Assembly (NCBI RefSeq): GCF_003855095.1
Contig: NZ_CP033972.1
Location: 1,550,001-1,614,000 of the forward strand
Origin: Gordonia insulae
GTDB lineage: Bacteria; Actinomycetota; Actinomycetes; Mycobacteriales; Mycobacteriaceae
DNA length: 64,000 nt
Reading direction: 5' to 3'
Positions within the stretch are counted from its first letter, which is position 1. Every line of letters begins with the position of its first letter. Below, piece by piece: positions 18,444 through 27,424 of this stretch. The notes below the pieces were generated by a model. It did not search any database. It saw nothing but the letters and a program-made list of their open reading frames with translations, and was not told where the DNA came from. A program made the translations under genes and the position numbers.

Positions 18444-19583
18444 CTACAGAACAGGATCCAGCACACGCTGGGGTGGACCAGAGTACTGGCTCAGGGGGCG
18501 GATCAACGCGTTGGCTGCGACCTGTTCCATGATATGCGCCGTCCACCCGGTGATACGGCTCATCACGAAGATCGGTGTGAACGAGGCGATGTCGAATCCC
18601 ATCATGTGATAGGCGGGGCCCGTGGGGAAATCGAGGTTCGGCTTGATGCCCGTGCGTTCCTCCATCGCGGCCTCGAGCTCGGAATAGATCTCACACCACC
18701 GACTTTCACCGGTGAGCTCGGTGACCTCGATCATCGCCTGCTTCATCGTCGGGACCCGTGAGTCACCGCTGCGATAGACCCGGTGACCGAAGCCCATGAC
18801 CTTCTCCTTCGCATCGAGTTTGGCGTTGAGCCAATCGCGTGCGCGCTCAGGACGATCGATCTCGATCATGTCGTACATGACCGCCTCGTTGGCACCGCCG
18901 TGCAGCGACCCCTTGAGCGCGCCGATCGCGGCGGTGACCGCGCTGTAGATGTCGGACCGGGTCGACGTGACGACCCGGGCCGCGAACGTCGATGCATTGA
19001 AACTGTGTTCGGCATACAGGACCATCGACTTCTCGAATGCCCGGACGATCACGGGATCCGGGACCTCGCCGAAGCACATGTACAGGAAGTTCTCCGCGTA
19101 ACCCAGCCCGAGATGGGGCGCGATCGGGTCGAGATCGCGGCGTCGACGCATATCGGCGGCCACGAGGGTCGGGAGCACCGCGAACATCCGCAGCGACTTC
19201 TCGTAATTGGCCTGCGGCGTGCTGAGGTCCTCCTCGGGATCCTCCGTACCCAGATAGCTGATGGCGGTACGCACCACGTCCATCGGGTGGCAGGTCTCCG
19301 GGATGCGTTGCAGGACCGCCTGAGTCGACCGATCGATCCGTCGGTTGGCGCGCTCCCGCTCGCTGAACGAATCGAGCTCGCCGGCCGTCGGCAGTTCACC
19401 GTGCCAGAGCAGATGGGCGACCTGCTCGAAGCTGCACCGCTGCGCAAGGTCCTGGACCGGATACCCGCGATAGGTGAGCGAGTTCGTCTCCGCCACCACC
19501 TTCGAGATGGCCGTCGTGTCCACGACGACACCGGCGAGCCCCTTGTGGATTGTCGGCGGATCGATCGTCTCGGTCGCGGTCAT
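18444..19583 (-). CDS. prpC: 2-methylcitrate synthase
   Basis: A 379-aa citrate-synthase-family protein; it condenses propionyl-CoA with oxaloacetate. The catalytic triad is visible: His228 (SLHGGA), His267 (GFGHRVY) and Asp318 (NLDFPTG). The short length and gene partners favour 2-methylcitrate synthase over housekeeping citrate synthase, although such enzymes often use acetyl-CoA too. The ATG overlaps the prpB stop by 4 nt (ATGA), so translation is coupled. Confidence 0.95.
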   Translation of the reverse strand: MTATETIDPPTIHKGLAGVVVDTTAISKVVAETNSLTYRGYPVQDLAQRCSFEQVAHLLWHGELPTAGELDSFSERERANRRIDRSTQAVLQRIPETCHPMDVVRTAISYLGTEDPEEDLSTPQANYEKSLRMFAVLPTLVAADMRRRRDLDPIAPHLGLGYAENFLYMCFGEVPDPVIVRAFEKSMVLYAEHSFNASTFAARVVTSTRSDIYSAVTAAIGALKGSLHGGANEAVMYDMIEIDRPERARDWLNAKLDAKEKVMGFGHRVYRSGDSRVPTMKQAMIEVTELTGESRWCEIYSELEAAMEERTGIKPNLDFPTGPAYHMMGFDIASFTPIFVMSRITGWTAHIMEQVAANALIRPLSQYSGPPQRVLDPVL

Positions 19584-20500
19584 CGTCGTACTCCTTCGAG
19601 GGTGGTGGTGAAGGTGAACAGATCGGAATCGAAGTCGTTGTAATCGGCGTAGTGGAGCAGTTCGTAGAGCCTGCTACGGTGCTGCATCCCGTCGAGAAGT
19701 CCGGATTGCGTTCCGGTTGAATCGATTTCGCGAAGTCCCCGCTCCACCGCGCCCATCGCGATGCGGAGCGTGGTGACCGGATAGATCACCGCGTTGTACC
19801 CGACGTCGCGCAACTGGTCGGCGGTGAGGAGCTCGGACTTGCCGAACTCGGTCATGTTCGCCAGCAGCGGCACATCGACGGCCTTGCGGAACCTCTCGAA
19901 CTCCCCGAGGTCACGCAGCGCCTCGGTGAAGATGAGGTCGGCCCCGGCATCGGCGTAGGCCTTGGCGCGATCGATCGCGGCATCGAGTCCCTCGATCGCG
20001 CGGGCGTCGGTGCGCGCGCAGATGACGAACTCCGGGTCCCGCCGCGCCGAGACCGCGGCCGCGAGGCGGGTGAGCATGTCATCGACGGGCACCACGTCCT
20101 TGCCGTCGAGATGACCGCACCTCTTCGGGTTGACCTGGTCCTCGAGGTGGCATCCGGCCAGGCCGGCGTCCTCGAGGGTCGCGACGGTCCGAGCCGCACT
20201 CATCGGCTCACCGAAACCGGTGTCGGCGTCGATGAGCGCCGGCAGATCTGTCGCCCGCGCCATCGCCCCACCCCGGGCCGCGACCTCGGTCAGGGTTGTC
20301 AACCCGATGTCGGGTAGACCCAAGTCGGCCGAGAGCACCGCACCGGACACGTAGACACCCTCGAAACCGACCTCTGCAATCAGTTTCGACACGAGTGGTG
20401 AGAATGCTCCCGGCCAACGCTGGAGGGTTCCCGACGACAATCCGGCGCGCAGCGCACGCCGCTTCTCGGTGTCGGGAACGGCTGAGGAGAACAGCGACAT
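19580..20500 (-). CDS. prpB: Methylisocitrate lyase
   Basis: A 306-aa member of the isocitrate lyase/PEP mutase superfamily that splits 2-methylisocitrate to pyruvate and succinate. The catalytic Cys128 lies in PKRCGH, with the DADTGFGEP metal-binding loop upstream. The start codon shares one base with the prpD stop and the end overlaps prpC. Many mycobacteria use isocitrate lyase for this step instead, so a dedicated PrpB is a useful marker here. Confidence 0.96.
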   Translation of the reverse strand: MSLFSSAVPDTEKRRALRAGLSSGTLQRWPGAFSPLVSKLIAEVGFEGVYVSGAVLSADLGLPDIGLTTLTEVAARGGAMARATDLPALIDADTGFGEPMSAARTVATLEDAGLAGCHLEDQVNPKRCGHLDGKDVVPVDDMLTRLAAAVSARRDPEFVICARTDARAIEGLDAAIDRAKAYADAGADLIFTEALRDLGEFERFRKAVDVPLLANMTEFGKSELLTADQLRDVGYNAVIYPVTTLRIAMGAVERGLREIDSTGTQSGLLDGMQHRSRLYELLHYADYNDFDSDLFTFTTTLEGVRR

Positions 20501-22002
20501 CAGAACAACCCCTTCGGTGTCTGCGGCGCCTTGTCGAGCACGACCGGCCGGACCCGCGTGTTCAGGGCCGCCAGGCCACCGGCCGGGATCGACGCCAATT
20601 GTGCTGCTGCGGAGAGGAACCGGTCCTGCTCGGCGGGCTCGACGACGCCTTCGGCCATCGCGCGGAACTTCGCGACGTACTGCTCGCGCCCGAAGGGACG
20701 GGCACCCAGCGGATGAGCGTCGGCGACGGCGAGTTCGTCGGTGATGACCTCACCGTCCAGCAGGGTGATGACCGCCTTGGCGCCGAAGGCCTTCTCGTTC
20801 GGGTCGGCGGAGTGATATCGACGGGTCCACTCGGGGTCCTCGACTGTGGAGATCTTGCGCCACAGGTCGATGGTGTCCGGTCGGTTGGCGCGTTCGGGCG
20901 CATAGGACGCCTCGTGATCCCAGGTCCCGTCCTGGAGGGCGACCGCGAAGATGTACATCACCGAGTGGTCGAGGGTCTCCCGACTGGCGGACGGATCGAA
21001 CTTCTGGGGATCACCCGAGCCGGTGCCGATGACGACATGGGTGTGATGACTGGTGTGCAGCACGATGGACTCGATCGCGTCGAAGTCGGCGATCTTCTCG
21101 CGCATACGGCGGGCGAGGTCGATCGGCGCCTGACTCTGGTACTCGGCGGAGTGCTCCTTGGTGTAACTGTCGAGAATGGCGCGCTTCGGCTCGCCCTGAC
21201 CCGGCAGGGCGATCGTGTACTCGGCGTCGGGGCCACCGAGCAGCCAGGCGATCACGCCGTCCTCCCCCTCCCAGATCGGGGCGGGAGCGCCCTCGCCGCG
21301 CATCGCGCGGTCCACGGCCTCGACGGCGATCTTGCCCGCGTGGGCCGGGGCGTAGGCCTTCCAACTCGAGATCAGCCCCTTGCGGGACTGGCGGGTTGCG
21401 GTGGTGAGATGCAGGGCCTGCCCGACCGCCTGGTAGATGGTCTCCTCGTCGAGTCCCAGCATCGTGCCGAGGCCCGCGGCCACCGACGGCCCGAGATGGG
21501 CGACGTGGTCGATCTTGTGTTCGTGCAGACACATTCCCCGCACGAGGTCGATCTGGACCTCGTAGGCGGTGGCCAGCCCGCGGATCAGATCCGCACCGCC
21601 GGCACCGACGTGTTGCCCGACGGCCACCAGCGCCGGGATGTTGTCACCCGGATGGGAGTACTCGGCCGCCAGGAACGTGTCGTGGAAGTCCAACTCGCGT
21701 ACGGCGACGCCGTTCGCCCACGCCGCCCACTCCGGCGAGTACGTGCCGTCGATCCCGAAGACCGTCGCGCCGGGAGCGACCGGATGCGCCTGCGCCTGCC
21801 GCCGCGCCGACGTCACCGGACGCCGGATCACCGACGCCGCACTCACCGCGGCGTTGTCGATGACGCGGTTGATCACCATCTCTTCTGTGTCGGCCGGCAC
21901 CTCGACCGGATCGACGGCGATCTCGGCGATCTTCTGCGCCAGATGCTCGCGCTGTGGGAAGTCCTCGGAACTGCGGCGGGTGCGGACCAGGTGATTGATC
22001 AT
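20500..22002 (-). CDS. prpD: 2-methylcitrate dehydratase
   Basis: A 500-aa MmgE/PrpD-family dehydratase that converts 2-methylcitrate to 2-methyl-cis-aconitate in propionate breakdown. The N-terminus [16 protein letters not shown] and the [17 protein letters not shown] stretch are typical. The ATG is the first codon matching the family start; the frame continues upstream into the prpR region without homology. First gene of prpD-prpB-prpC(-pyc), divergent from prpR. Confidence 0.96.
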   Translation of the reverse strand: MINHLVRTRRSSEDFPQREHLAQKIAEIAVDPVEVPADTEEMVINRVIDNAAVSAASVIRRPVTSARRQAQAHPVAPGATVFGIDGTYSPEWAAWANGVAVRELDFHDTFLAAEYSHPGDNIPALVAVGQHVGAGGADLIRGLATAYEVQIDLVRGMCLHEHKIDHVAHLGPSVAAGLGTMLGLDEETIYQAVGQALHLTTATRQSRKGLISSWKAYAPAHAGKIAVEAVDRAMRGEGAPAPIWEGEDGVIAWLLGGPDAEYTIALPGQGEPKRAILDSYTKEHSAEYQSQAPIDLARRMREKIADFDAIESIVLHTSHHTHVVIGTGSGDPQKFDPSASRETLDHSVMYIFAVALQDGTWDHEASYAPERANRPDTIDLWRKISTVEDPEWTRRYHSADPNEKAFGAKAVITLLDGEVITDELAVADAHPLGARPFGREQYVAKFRAMAEGVVEPAEQDRFLSAAAQLASIPAGGLAALNTRVRPVVLDKAPQTPKGLF

Positions 22003-22120
22003 GTTCGCACTGTATGCAGAGCGATGACCGCAGGAAAAGACCTGGCAAAGGCGTATTTTTGCGGACACCACGCCGCAGAACTGCGAATGTTGTGAACACG
22101 AGGCGCGGTACCCTCGCTCC
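22003..22120. promoter_or_regulatory. Divergent prpD/prpR promoter region with GCAAA/TTTGC inverted repeat
   Basis: The 118-bp region contains GCAAA at 22045-22049 and TTTGC at 22058-22062, an inverted pair with an 8-bp spacer, inside the only AT-rich patch. RamB/PrpR-type regulators of Corynebacterium and Mycobacterium recognise TTTGCAAA-like half-sites, so this is a candidate operator for PrpR. Promoter hexamers are not clear. Confidence 0.45.
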
Positions 22121-23548
22121 ATGGCCAAGATGTTCGTCGGCGCACGGCTGCGGCGCCTGCGCGACGAGCGGGGACTGTCGCAGGCCGCACTGGCCAGGCG
22201 GATCGACCTGTCCACCAGCTACGTCAACCAACTGGAGAACGACCAGCGACCGATCACCGTGCCGGTCCTGCTGGCGCTGAGCCGCGAGTTCGATCTGGAC
22301 GCCGACTACTTCGCCGCCGACGGCGACGCCCGGCTGGTCGCCGATCTCGCCGATGTACTCGCCGCCCAACCCGACACGCCGGATGTGAGCCGCGCGGAGA
22401 TCGCCGAACTGGTTGCCCGGATGCCCGCGATCGGCAGCACCCTGGTCAATCTGCACCGTCGACTGACCGCTGCCGACAGCGAACTCGAGAGCTACCGCGC
22501 GCAGGCCACCGGAGACCCCGGCCGACCCGCGTCGACCCCGATGCCGTTCGAGGAGGTCCGCGACTTCTTCTACGACCGGCGCAATCACATCGACGCGCTC
22601 GACACGGCGGCCGAGCAGATCTTCGCCGACAACGGACTGTCGATCGGCGGCCTCGATCTGCAACTCGGGGAACTCCTTGCGCGCGATCACGGCATCCGGG
22701 TCGCGATCACCCACGACACCGATCCGCATACACGTGCGGTCACGCCCAAGCGACGTTTCGACGCTGCGGAGGCCGTGGTCCACCTGGCCGGACGGCTGAG
22801 CGCCGGACAGCGGGCCTTCCAACTGGCGACCCAGCTGGCGTTGCTCACCCAGGCGGACGTGATCGACGACCTCGTGGCCGACGCCGACGACCTGAGCCCC
22901 GAATCGATTCCCGTCGCCCGCATCGGCCTGGCGAACTACTTCGCCGGCGCGCTCCTGCTCCCCTACGAGATCTTCCGGCGCGCCGCCGAATCGGCACGGT
23001 ACGACATCGAACTGCTGAGCATCGGATTCGAGGTCGGGTTCGAGACCGTGTGCCACCGGCTGTCGACGTTGCAGCGCCCCGGCAGCCGGGGCATCCCCTT
23101 CATCTTCGTGCGGGTCGATCGGGCGGGGAACATCTCCAAACGCCAGTCGGCAACCGCGTTCCACTTCTCCCGGGTCGGTGGCAGTTGCCCGCTGTGGGTG
23201 GTGCACGACGCCTTCGCGACCCCCGGCCGCATCGCCACCCAGGTGTCGTCGATGCCCGATGGCCGCTCCTACTTCTGGCTGGCACGGACCACCGTCGAGC
23301 CATCGGCGTACCTCGCGCCGGACAAGAGCTTCGCCATCGGGCTCGGCTGCGACGTCGCACACGCCGAGCGTCTCGTGTACTCGACCGGCGTGAACCTCGC
23401 CGACCCGCGCACGGTGGTGCCGATCGGCGCCGGATGCAAGGTCTGCGATCGTCCGGCCTGCCCGCAGCGCGCGTTCCCCCAGCTCGGACGGCCGATCCAC
23501 GTCGACCCGGGCGTCAGCGATTCGGTGCCCTACCGACCGATGCCCTGA
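22121..23548 (+). CDS. prpR: PrpR-type regulator of the methylcitrate cycle (XRE HTH, IrrE-like, Fe-S C-terminus)
   Basis: A 475-aa regulator: N-terminal XRE helix-turn-helix (residues 1-65; [22 protein letters not shown]), a middle IrrE/DUF955-like domain lacking the HExxH metalloprotease motif, and a C-terminal short-chain-fatty-acyl regulator domain with Cys439, Cys442 and Cys447 ([12 protein letters not shown]). In M. tuberculosis PrpR those Cys belong to a 4Fe-4S cluster and the protein senses acyl-CoA. It is divergent from prpDBC and almost certainly controls it. Paralogue RamB is the alternative name. Confidence 0.93.
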   Translation: MAKMFVGARLRRLRDERGLSQAALARRIDLSTSYVNQLENDQRPITVPVLLALSREFDLDADYFAADGDARLVADLADVLAAQPDTPDVSRAEIAELVARMPAIGSTLVNLHRRLTAADSELESYRAQATGDPGRPASTPMPFEEVRDFFYDRRNHIDALDTAAEQIFADNGLSIGGLDLQLGELLARDHGIRVAITHDTDPHTRAVTPKRRFDAAEAVVHLAGRLSAGQRAFQLATQLALLTQADVIDDLVADADDLSPESIPVARIGLANYFAGALLLPYEIFRRAAESARYDIELLSIGFEVGFETVCHRLSTLQRPGSRGIPFIFVRVDRAGNISKRQSATAFHFSRVGGSCPLWVVHDAFATPGRIATQVSSMPDGRSYFWLARTTVEPSAYLAPDKSFAIGLGCDVAHAERLVYSTGVNLADPRTVVPIGAGCKVCDRPACPQRAFPQLGRPIHVDPGVSDSVPYRPMP

Positions 23549-23663
23549 CATCCGTCCCGAGCGTCGCCGAACCGCCGGCACACCCGCACTGACACCGTGT
23601 GACATATCCGATTTCTCCGCAGCCACGCGACTCGATAGCGTAGCGATCGGAGGTGGAAGTTTC

Positions 23664-25142
23664 GTGAGTGCGATACGGCGTCCGGTCGACGGCGGGACCG
23701 GACAGCCTCCCGCGGTCCCCGATCGCCATCCCCGTCTCGCCGTCACCGTCCTGTGTGCGGCCGGCATCGTGGTGGCGCTGATGCAGACGATCATCGTGCC
23801 GCTCATCCCGCAGCTGCCGAGCCTCCTGGACGCGTCCCCCGGGGACACCTCGTGGGCGCTCACGATCACGCTGCTCGTCGGTGCCGTCATCACCCCGATC
23901 GGCGGGCGCCTCGGTGACATGTACGGCAAACGGCTGATGCTGCTGGCGAGCATGAGCTGCGTCGCGATCGGGTCGGCCGTCTGTGCGCTGTCGACCGCGC
24001 TGCCGCCCTTCCTGATCGGTCGCGGTCTGCAGGGCCTCGGTTTCGGCACCATCGCGCTCGGCATCAGCGTGATGCGCGACATCGTCCCGCCCCGCCATCT
24101 CGGCTCGGCGGTCGGCACGATGAGCGCGTCGCTGGGTGTGGGCGGCGCCCTGGGTCTGCCCTTCGCCGCCGCCATCGCCCAGCACCTGAGCTGGCATGCG
24201 CTGTTCTGGATCTGTGGTGCCGCAGCGGTGGCCGGCGCGCTCGGCATCGCGCTGACCGTGCCGGAGACCCCGGCCAAGGCGGGTGGCCGGTTCGACCTGC
24301 TGGGCGCCGCCGGCCTGGCCGCGATGCTGGTCTGCCTGCTGCTGCCGCTGTCCAAGGGCGCGACGTGGGGGTGGGCGGACCCGCTGACCCTCGGCTTCTT
24401 CGCCGGTTTCGTGGTGATCGCGATCGCGTGGCGTTTTCTGGAACGACGCTCGTCGAATCCGCTGATCGACCTCTCGGTGGCCGCCCAGCGTCCCGTGTTG
24501 CTGACCAACATCGCGTCGGTGGCGACGGGGTTCGCCTTCTACTCGATGCAGCTGATCCCGATTCAGCTGCTGATGGCGCCGTCGTCCAGCCCGAACGGCC
24601 TCGGTCTCGACATGCTCGGGGCGAGCCTGGTGCTCGCACCCAGCGGCGTCCTCATGTTCGTCTTCTCCCACGTCAGTGCGCGGCTGACCGTCACGTTCGG
24701 GCCCCGCGTATCCCTCGCGATCGGTGGTGCGGTCATCGGTGTCGGGTACGTGGTGTTCATCGTCGGGCTGGCCGGATCGTGGGCGTTGACCTGGTGGCTG
24801 ATGCTCGTCGTCGCGTGTCTGATCGGCGCCGGGCTGGGCATCGCCTACTCCGCGATGCCGGCCCTGATCATGCGGGCCGTCCGGGTCGAGCAGACCGGGG
24901 AGGCCAACGGCGTCAACGCCCTCATGCGGGTGGTCGGGACGTCGACGTCGGCTGCCGTGGTCGGCATGATCCTGACGTGGTCCCTGGTGTCCGCGCCGGG
25001 ACCGGCGGACACGTCGGTGATGGTGCCCGGCGAGGCCGGGTACCTGTGGGCCTCCGGGATCTCGCTCGGCGCAGCAGTGCTCGCGACCGTGCTGGCGCTG
25101 GCCATCCCGCCCAGCCGACCGTTGTTCGTCGAGGATGTCTGA
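23664..25142 (+). CDS. MFS transporter, EmrB/QacA-type
   Basis: A 492-aa major facilitator protein with about 13-14 hydrophobic segments. The loop 2-3 motif GGRLGDMYGKR (about residue 76) and the FLIGRGLQGLGFG segment mark drug:H+ antiporter 2 type carriers. Substrate unknown. GGAGG sits about 10 nt before the GTG start. It ends 45 nt before the 8-oxoguanine deaminase gene, so it could belong to the same transcript and move a purine or a related compound, but that is only suggested by position. Confidence 0.85.
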   Translation: MSAIRRPVDGGTGQPPAVPDRHPRLAVTVLCAAGIVVALMQTIIVPLIPQLPSLLDASPGDTSWALTITLLVGAVITPIGGRLGDMYGKRLMLLASMSCVAIGSAVCALSTALPPFLIGRGLQGLGFGTIALGISVMRDIVPPRHLGSAVGTMSASLGVGGALGLPFAAAIAQHLSWHALFWICGAAAVAGALGIALTVPETPAKAGGRFDLLGAAGLAAMLVCLLLPLSKGATWGWADPLTLGFFAGFVVIAIAWRFLERRSSNPLIDLSVAAQRPVLLTNIASVATGFAFYSMQLIPIQLLMAPSSSPNGLGLDMLGASLVLAPSGVLMFVFSHVSARLTVTFGPRVSLAIGGAVIGVGYVVFIVGLAGSWALTWWLMLVVACLIGAGLGIAYSAMPALIMRAVRVEQTGEANGVNALMRVVGTSTSAAVVGMILTWSLVSAPGPADTSVMVPGEAGYLWASGISLGAAVLATVLALAIPPSRPLFVEDV

Positions 25143-25187
25143 CCGTCGGGACGCATCGAAACCCGTCTGTAACGCGATCGTCGTAGC

Positions 25188-26588
25188 GTGACGCGGGTGT
25201 CCCCCAGTCACGACTCGGCCCGCTCGGCTGGCCGCCCCATGACCCTCATCGAGAACGCCTACGTCATCACCGTCGACGACGGCAGGCGTGAACTGCCCCG
25301 GGCATCCGTCCTGATCGACGGGACCCGGATCGTCGCGATCGGCGAGACACCAGCCGGACTGCCCGACGACGTGGTGCGCGTCGACGGCACCGGCCGCGTC
25401 CTCACCCCCGGGCTCGTCAACACCCATCACCACCTGTACCAGTGGATCACCCGTGGACTGGCCGCCGATCACACGCTCTTCCAGTGGCTGATGACCCTGT
25501 ACCCGATCTGGGCCGGGATCGACGAGGCCGCCGTCCGGACCGCGGCGCTCGGCGGGCTCACCCAACTCGCCCTGTCGGGCTGCACCACGACCACCGACCA
25601 CCACTACGTGTTCCCTGCCGAGGGCGGCGACCTCCTCGGTGCCGAGATCGACGCGGCGCAGACGATCGGTCTGCGCTTCCATCCGACCCGCGGCTCGATG
25701 GACCTGTCGGAGAAGGACGGCGGGCTCCCCCCGGATTCGGTGGTGCAGAACCTCGACGACATCCTGGCGGCCAGTTCCGACGCCGTCGCCCGGTGGCATG
25801 ACCCGTCCGCCGACTCCATGCTCCGGATCGCCCTCGCACCCTGCTCGCCGTTCTCGGTGACGACCGACCTGCTCCGCGAATCCGCGCTGCTGGCGCGCGA
25901 ACTCGGCGTCCGGATGCATACCCACCTGGCCGAGTCTCTCGACGAGAACACCTACTGCGACGAGCGATTCGGGTGCACTCCGCTGCAGTACATGGAATCG
26001 GTCGGCTGGGTCGGCGACGACGTCTGGTTCGCCCACGGCATCGAGTTCGACGACGACGAGATCGCCCGGCTGGCCGCCACCGCCACCGGCGTCGCGCACT
26101 GCCCCACCTCCAACGCACGTCTCGGCAACCGGATCTGCCGCACCCGCGACCTCGTCGACGCCGGCGTCCCGGTCGGCCTCGGTGTCGACGGCGCCGCCTC
26201 CAACGAGTCCTGCCGCCTGCTCGAGGAGGCGCACCAGGCCGTCCTGATGGCACGCGCGCGGGGCGGACCGACGGCGCTCACCACCCGCACCGCCATCGAG
26301 CTCGCGACGATCGGCGGGGCGCGAGTCCTCGGCCGCGACGCCGACACGGGCTCCATCGAGGTCGGCAAGCTCGCCGACCTCGTCCTGTGGGATCTGTCGT
26401 CGGTGGCGCACAGCGGCATCACCGATCCCGTCGCCGCCCTCGTCCTCGGTGCCATCCCGCCGGTCACGGGTAGCTGGGTCAACGGCCGGCCGATCATCGC
26501 CGACGGCGAGATGCTCACGGTCGACCCCGATCTCGTCGCCGCCGAGGTCGCCCGGGAGCACCGCAGACTGATCGACAAGGCGCGTTGA
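25188..26588 (+). CDS. 8-oxoguanine deaminase / guanine-deaminase-like amidohydrolase
   Basis: A 466-aa (449 aa from ATG 25239) amidohydrolase-superfamily enzyme. Metal ligands are visible in NTHHHLYQW, HTHLAES, the GVAHCPTSNARLG motif and GLGVDGAASNES. The double-Trp-rich FQWLMTLYPIWAG loop and HCPTSN are typical of 8-oxoguanine deaminases, which convert 8-oxoguanine to urate; hydroxyatrazine-type hydrolases are relatives. The GTG start lacks a good ribosome site, and ATG 25239 fits the family N-terminus better. The stop codon overlaps the next start by one base, followed by both xanthine-dehydrogenase-like genes, making a purine-catabolic operon likely. Confidence 0.85.
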   Translation: MTRVSPSHDSARSAGRPMTLIENAYVITVDDGRRELPRASVLIDGTRIVAIGETPAGLPDDVVRVDGTGRVLTPGLVNTHHHLYQWITRGLAADHTLFQWLMTLYPIWAGIDEAAVRTAALGGLTQLALSGCTTTTDHHYVFPAEGGDLLGAEIDAAQTIGLRFHPTRGSMDLSEKDGGLPPDSVVQNLDDILAASSDAVARWHDPSADSMLRIALAPCSPFSVTTDLLRESALLARELGVRMHTHLAESLDENTYCDERFGCTPLQYMESVGWVGDDVWFAHGIEFDDDEIARLAATATGVAHCPTSNARLGNRICRTRDLVDAGVPVGLGVDGAASNESCRLLEEAHQAVLMARARGGPTALTTRTAIELATIGGARVLGRDADTGSIEVGKLADLVLWDLSSVAHSGITDPVAALVLGAIPPVTGSWVNGRPIIADGEMLTVDPDLVAAEVAREHRRLIDKAR

Positions 26589-27424
26589 TGGATCTGCACA
26601 CCATCGAGCGGTACCGATATGCCCGCACCCGCGACGATCTGCGGCTCGCCCCCGGCGAATCCGTGGTCGCGGGGGGCACGTGGTTCTTCTCCGAACCCCA
26701 GGTGGACACCAGCGGCATCGTCGATCTGACATCGATGAACTGGCCGGCACTGGAGGACCTGCCCGACGGCGGATTGCGCATCGGCGCGACCTGCCCCATC
26801 GCCGACATCGTCGCGCTCGAATCGCGTCCCGGGTGGCGGGCGCAGCCGTTGTTCACCGAGTGCGCCAACGCACTGCTCGCGTCCTTCAAGATCTGGAACG
26901 TCGCCACCGTGGGCGGCAACATCTGCCGGTCCTTCGCCGCCGCCTCGATGGTCTCGCTCGCGGCCGGCCTCGACGGCATCGCGGAGATCTGGTGCCCCGA
27001 CGGTACGGATCGTCGAATCCCGGTGGCGGAGATGATCACCGGAAACGGGACCAATCGCCTCGCCGACGGCGAGGTGCTGCGCGCCGTGGAAATCCCCGGC
27101 TCGTCGATGCGCGCCGATACCGCGTTCCGCAAGATCGCACTGGCCGAGCTCGGCAGGTCGGGCGCGGTCCTCACCGGCCGCCGTGACGCCGACGGATCGG
27201 TCGTCGTCGGGATCACCGCCGCCACGACACGACCGTGCCTGCTGAGGTTCCCCGGCACCCCCACCGCCGACGATCTCCGCGACCGGGTGAACTCCGTCGA
27301 CGACTACTACAGCGATCCGCTGGGATCGGCTGATTGGCGCCGGGGCGTGTCCGCCGTACTGGCCGAGCAGATCCGTGTACAGCTCGCCGACCCGGCGCCG
27401 TCTGCACAAGGGGCGTCCCGATGA
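26588..27424 (+). CDS. Xanthine dehydrogenase-like FAD-binding subunit
   Basis: A 278-aa CoxM/XdhB-type FAD domain protein. The FAD-binding VAGGTWFFS and [10 protein letters not shown] motifs are in place, followed by the CO-dehydrogenase flavoprotein C-terminal domain. It passes electrons between the Fe-S clusters and an acceptor. The ATG shares a base with the upstream stop and its end overlaps the next gene by 4 nt, so all three are coupled. Confidence 0.88.
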   Translation: MDLHTIERYRYARTRDDLRLAPGESVVAGGTWFFSEPQVDTSGIVDLTSMNWPALEDLPDGGLRIGATCPIADIVALESRPGWRAQPLFTECANALLASFKIWNVATVGGNICRSFAAASMVSLAAGLDGIAEIWCPDGTDRRIPVAEMITGNGTNRLADGEVLRAVEIPGSSMRADTAFRKIALAELGRSGAVLTGRRDADGSVVVGITAATTRPCLLRFPGTPTADDLRDRVNSVDDYYSDPLGSADWRRGVSAVLAEQIRVQLADPAPSAQGASR

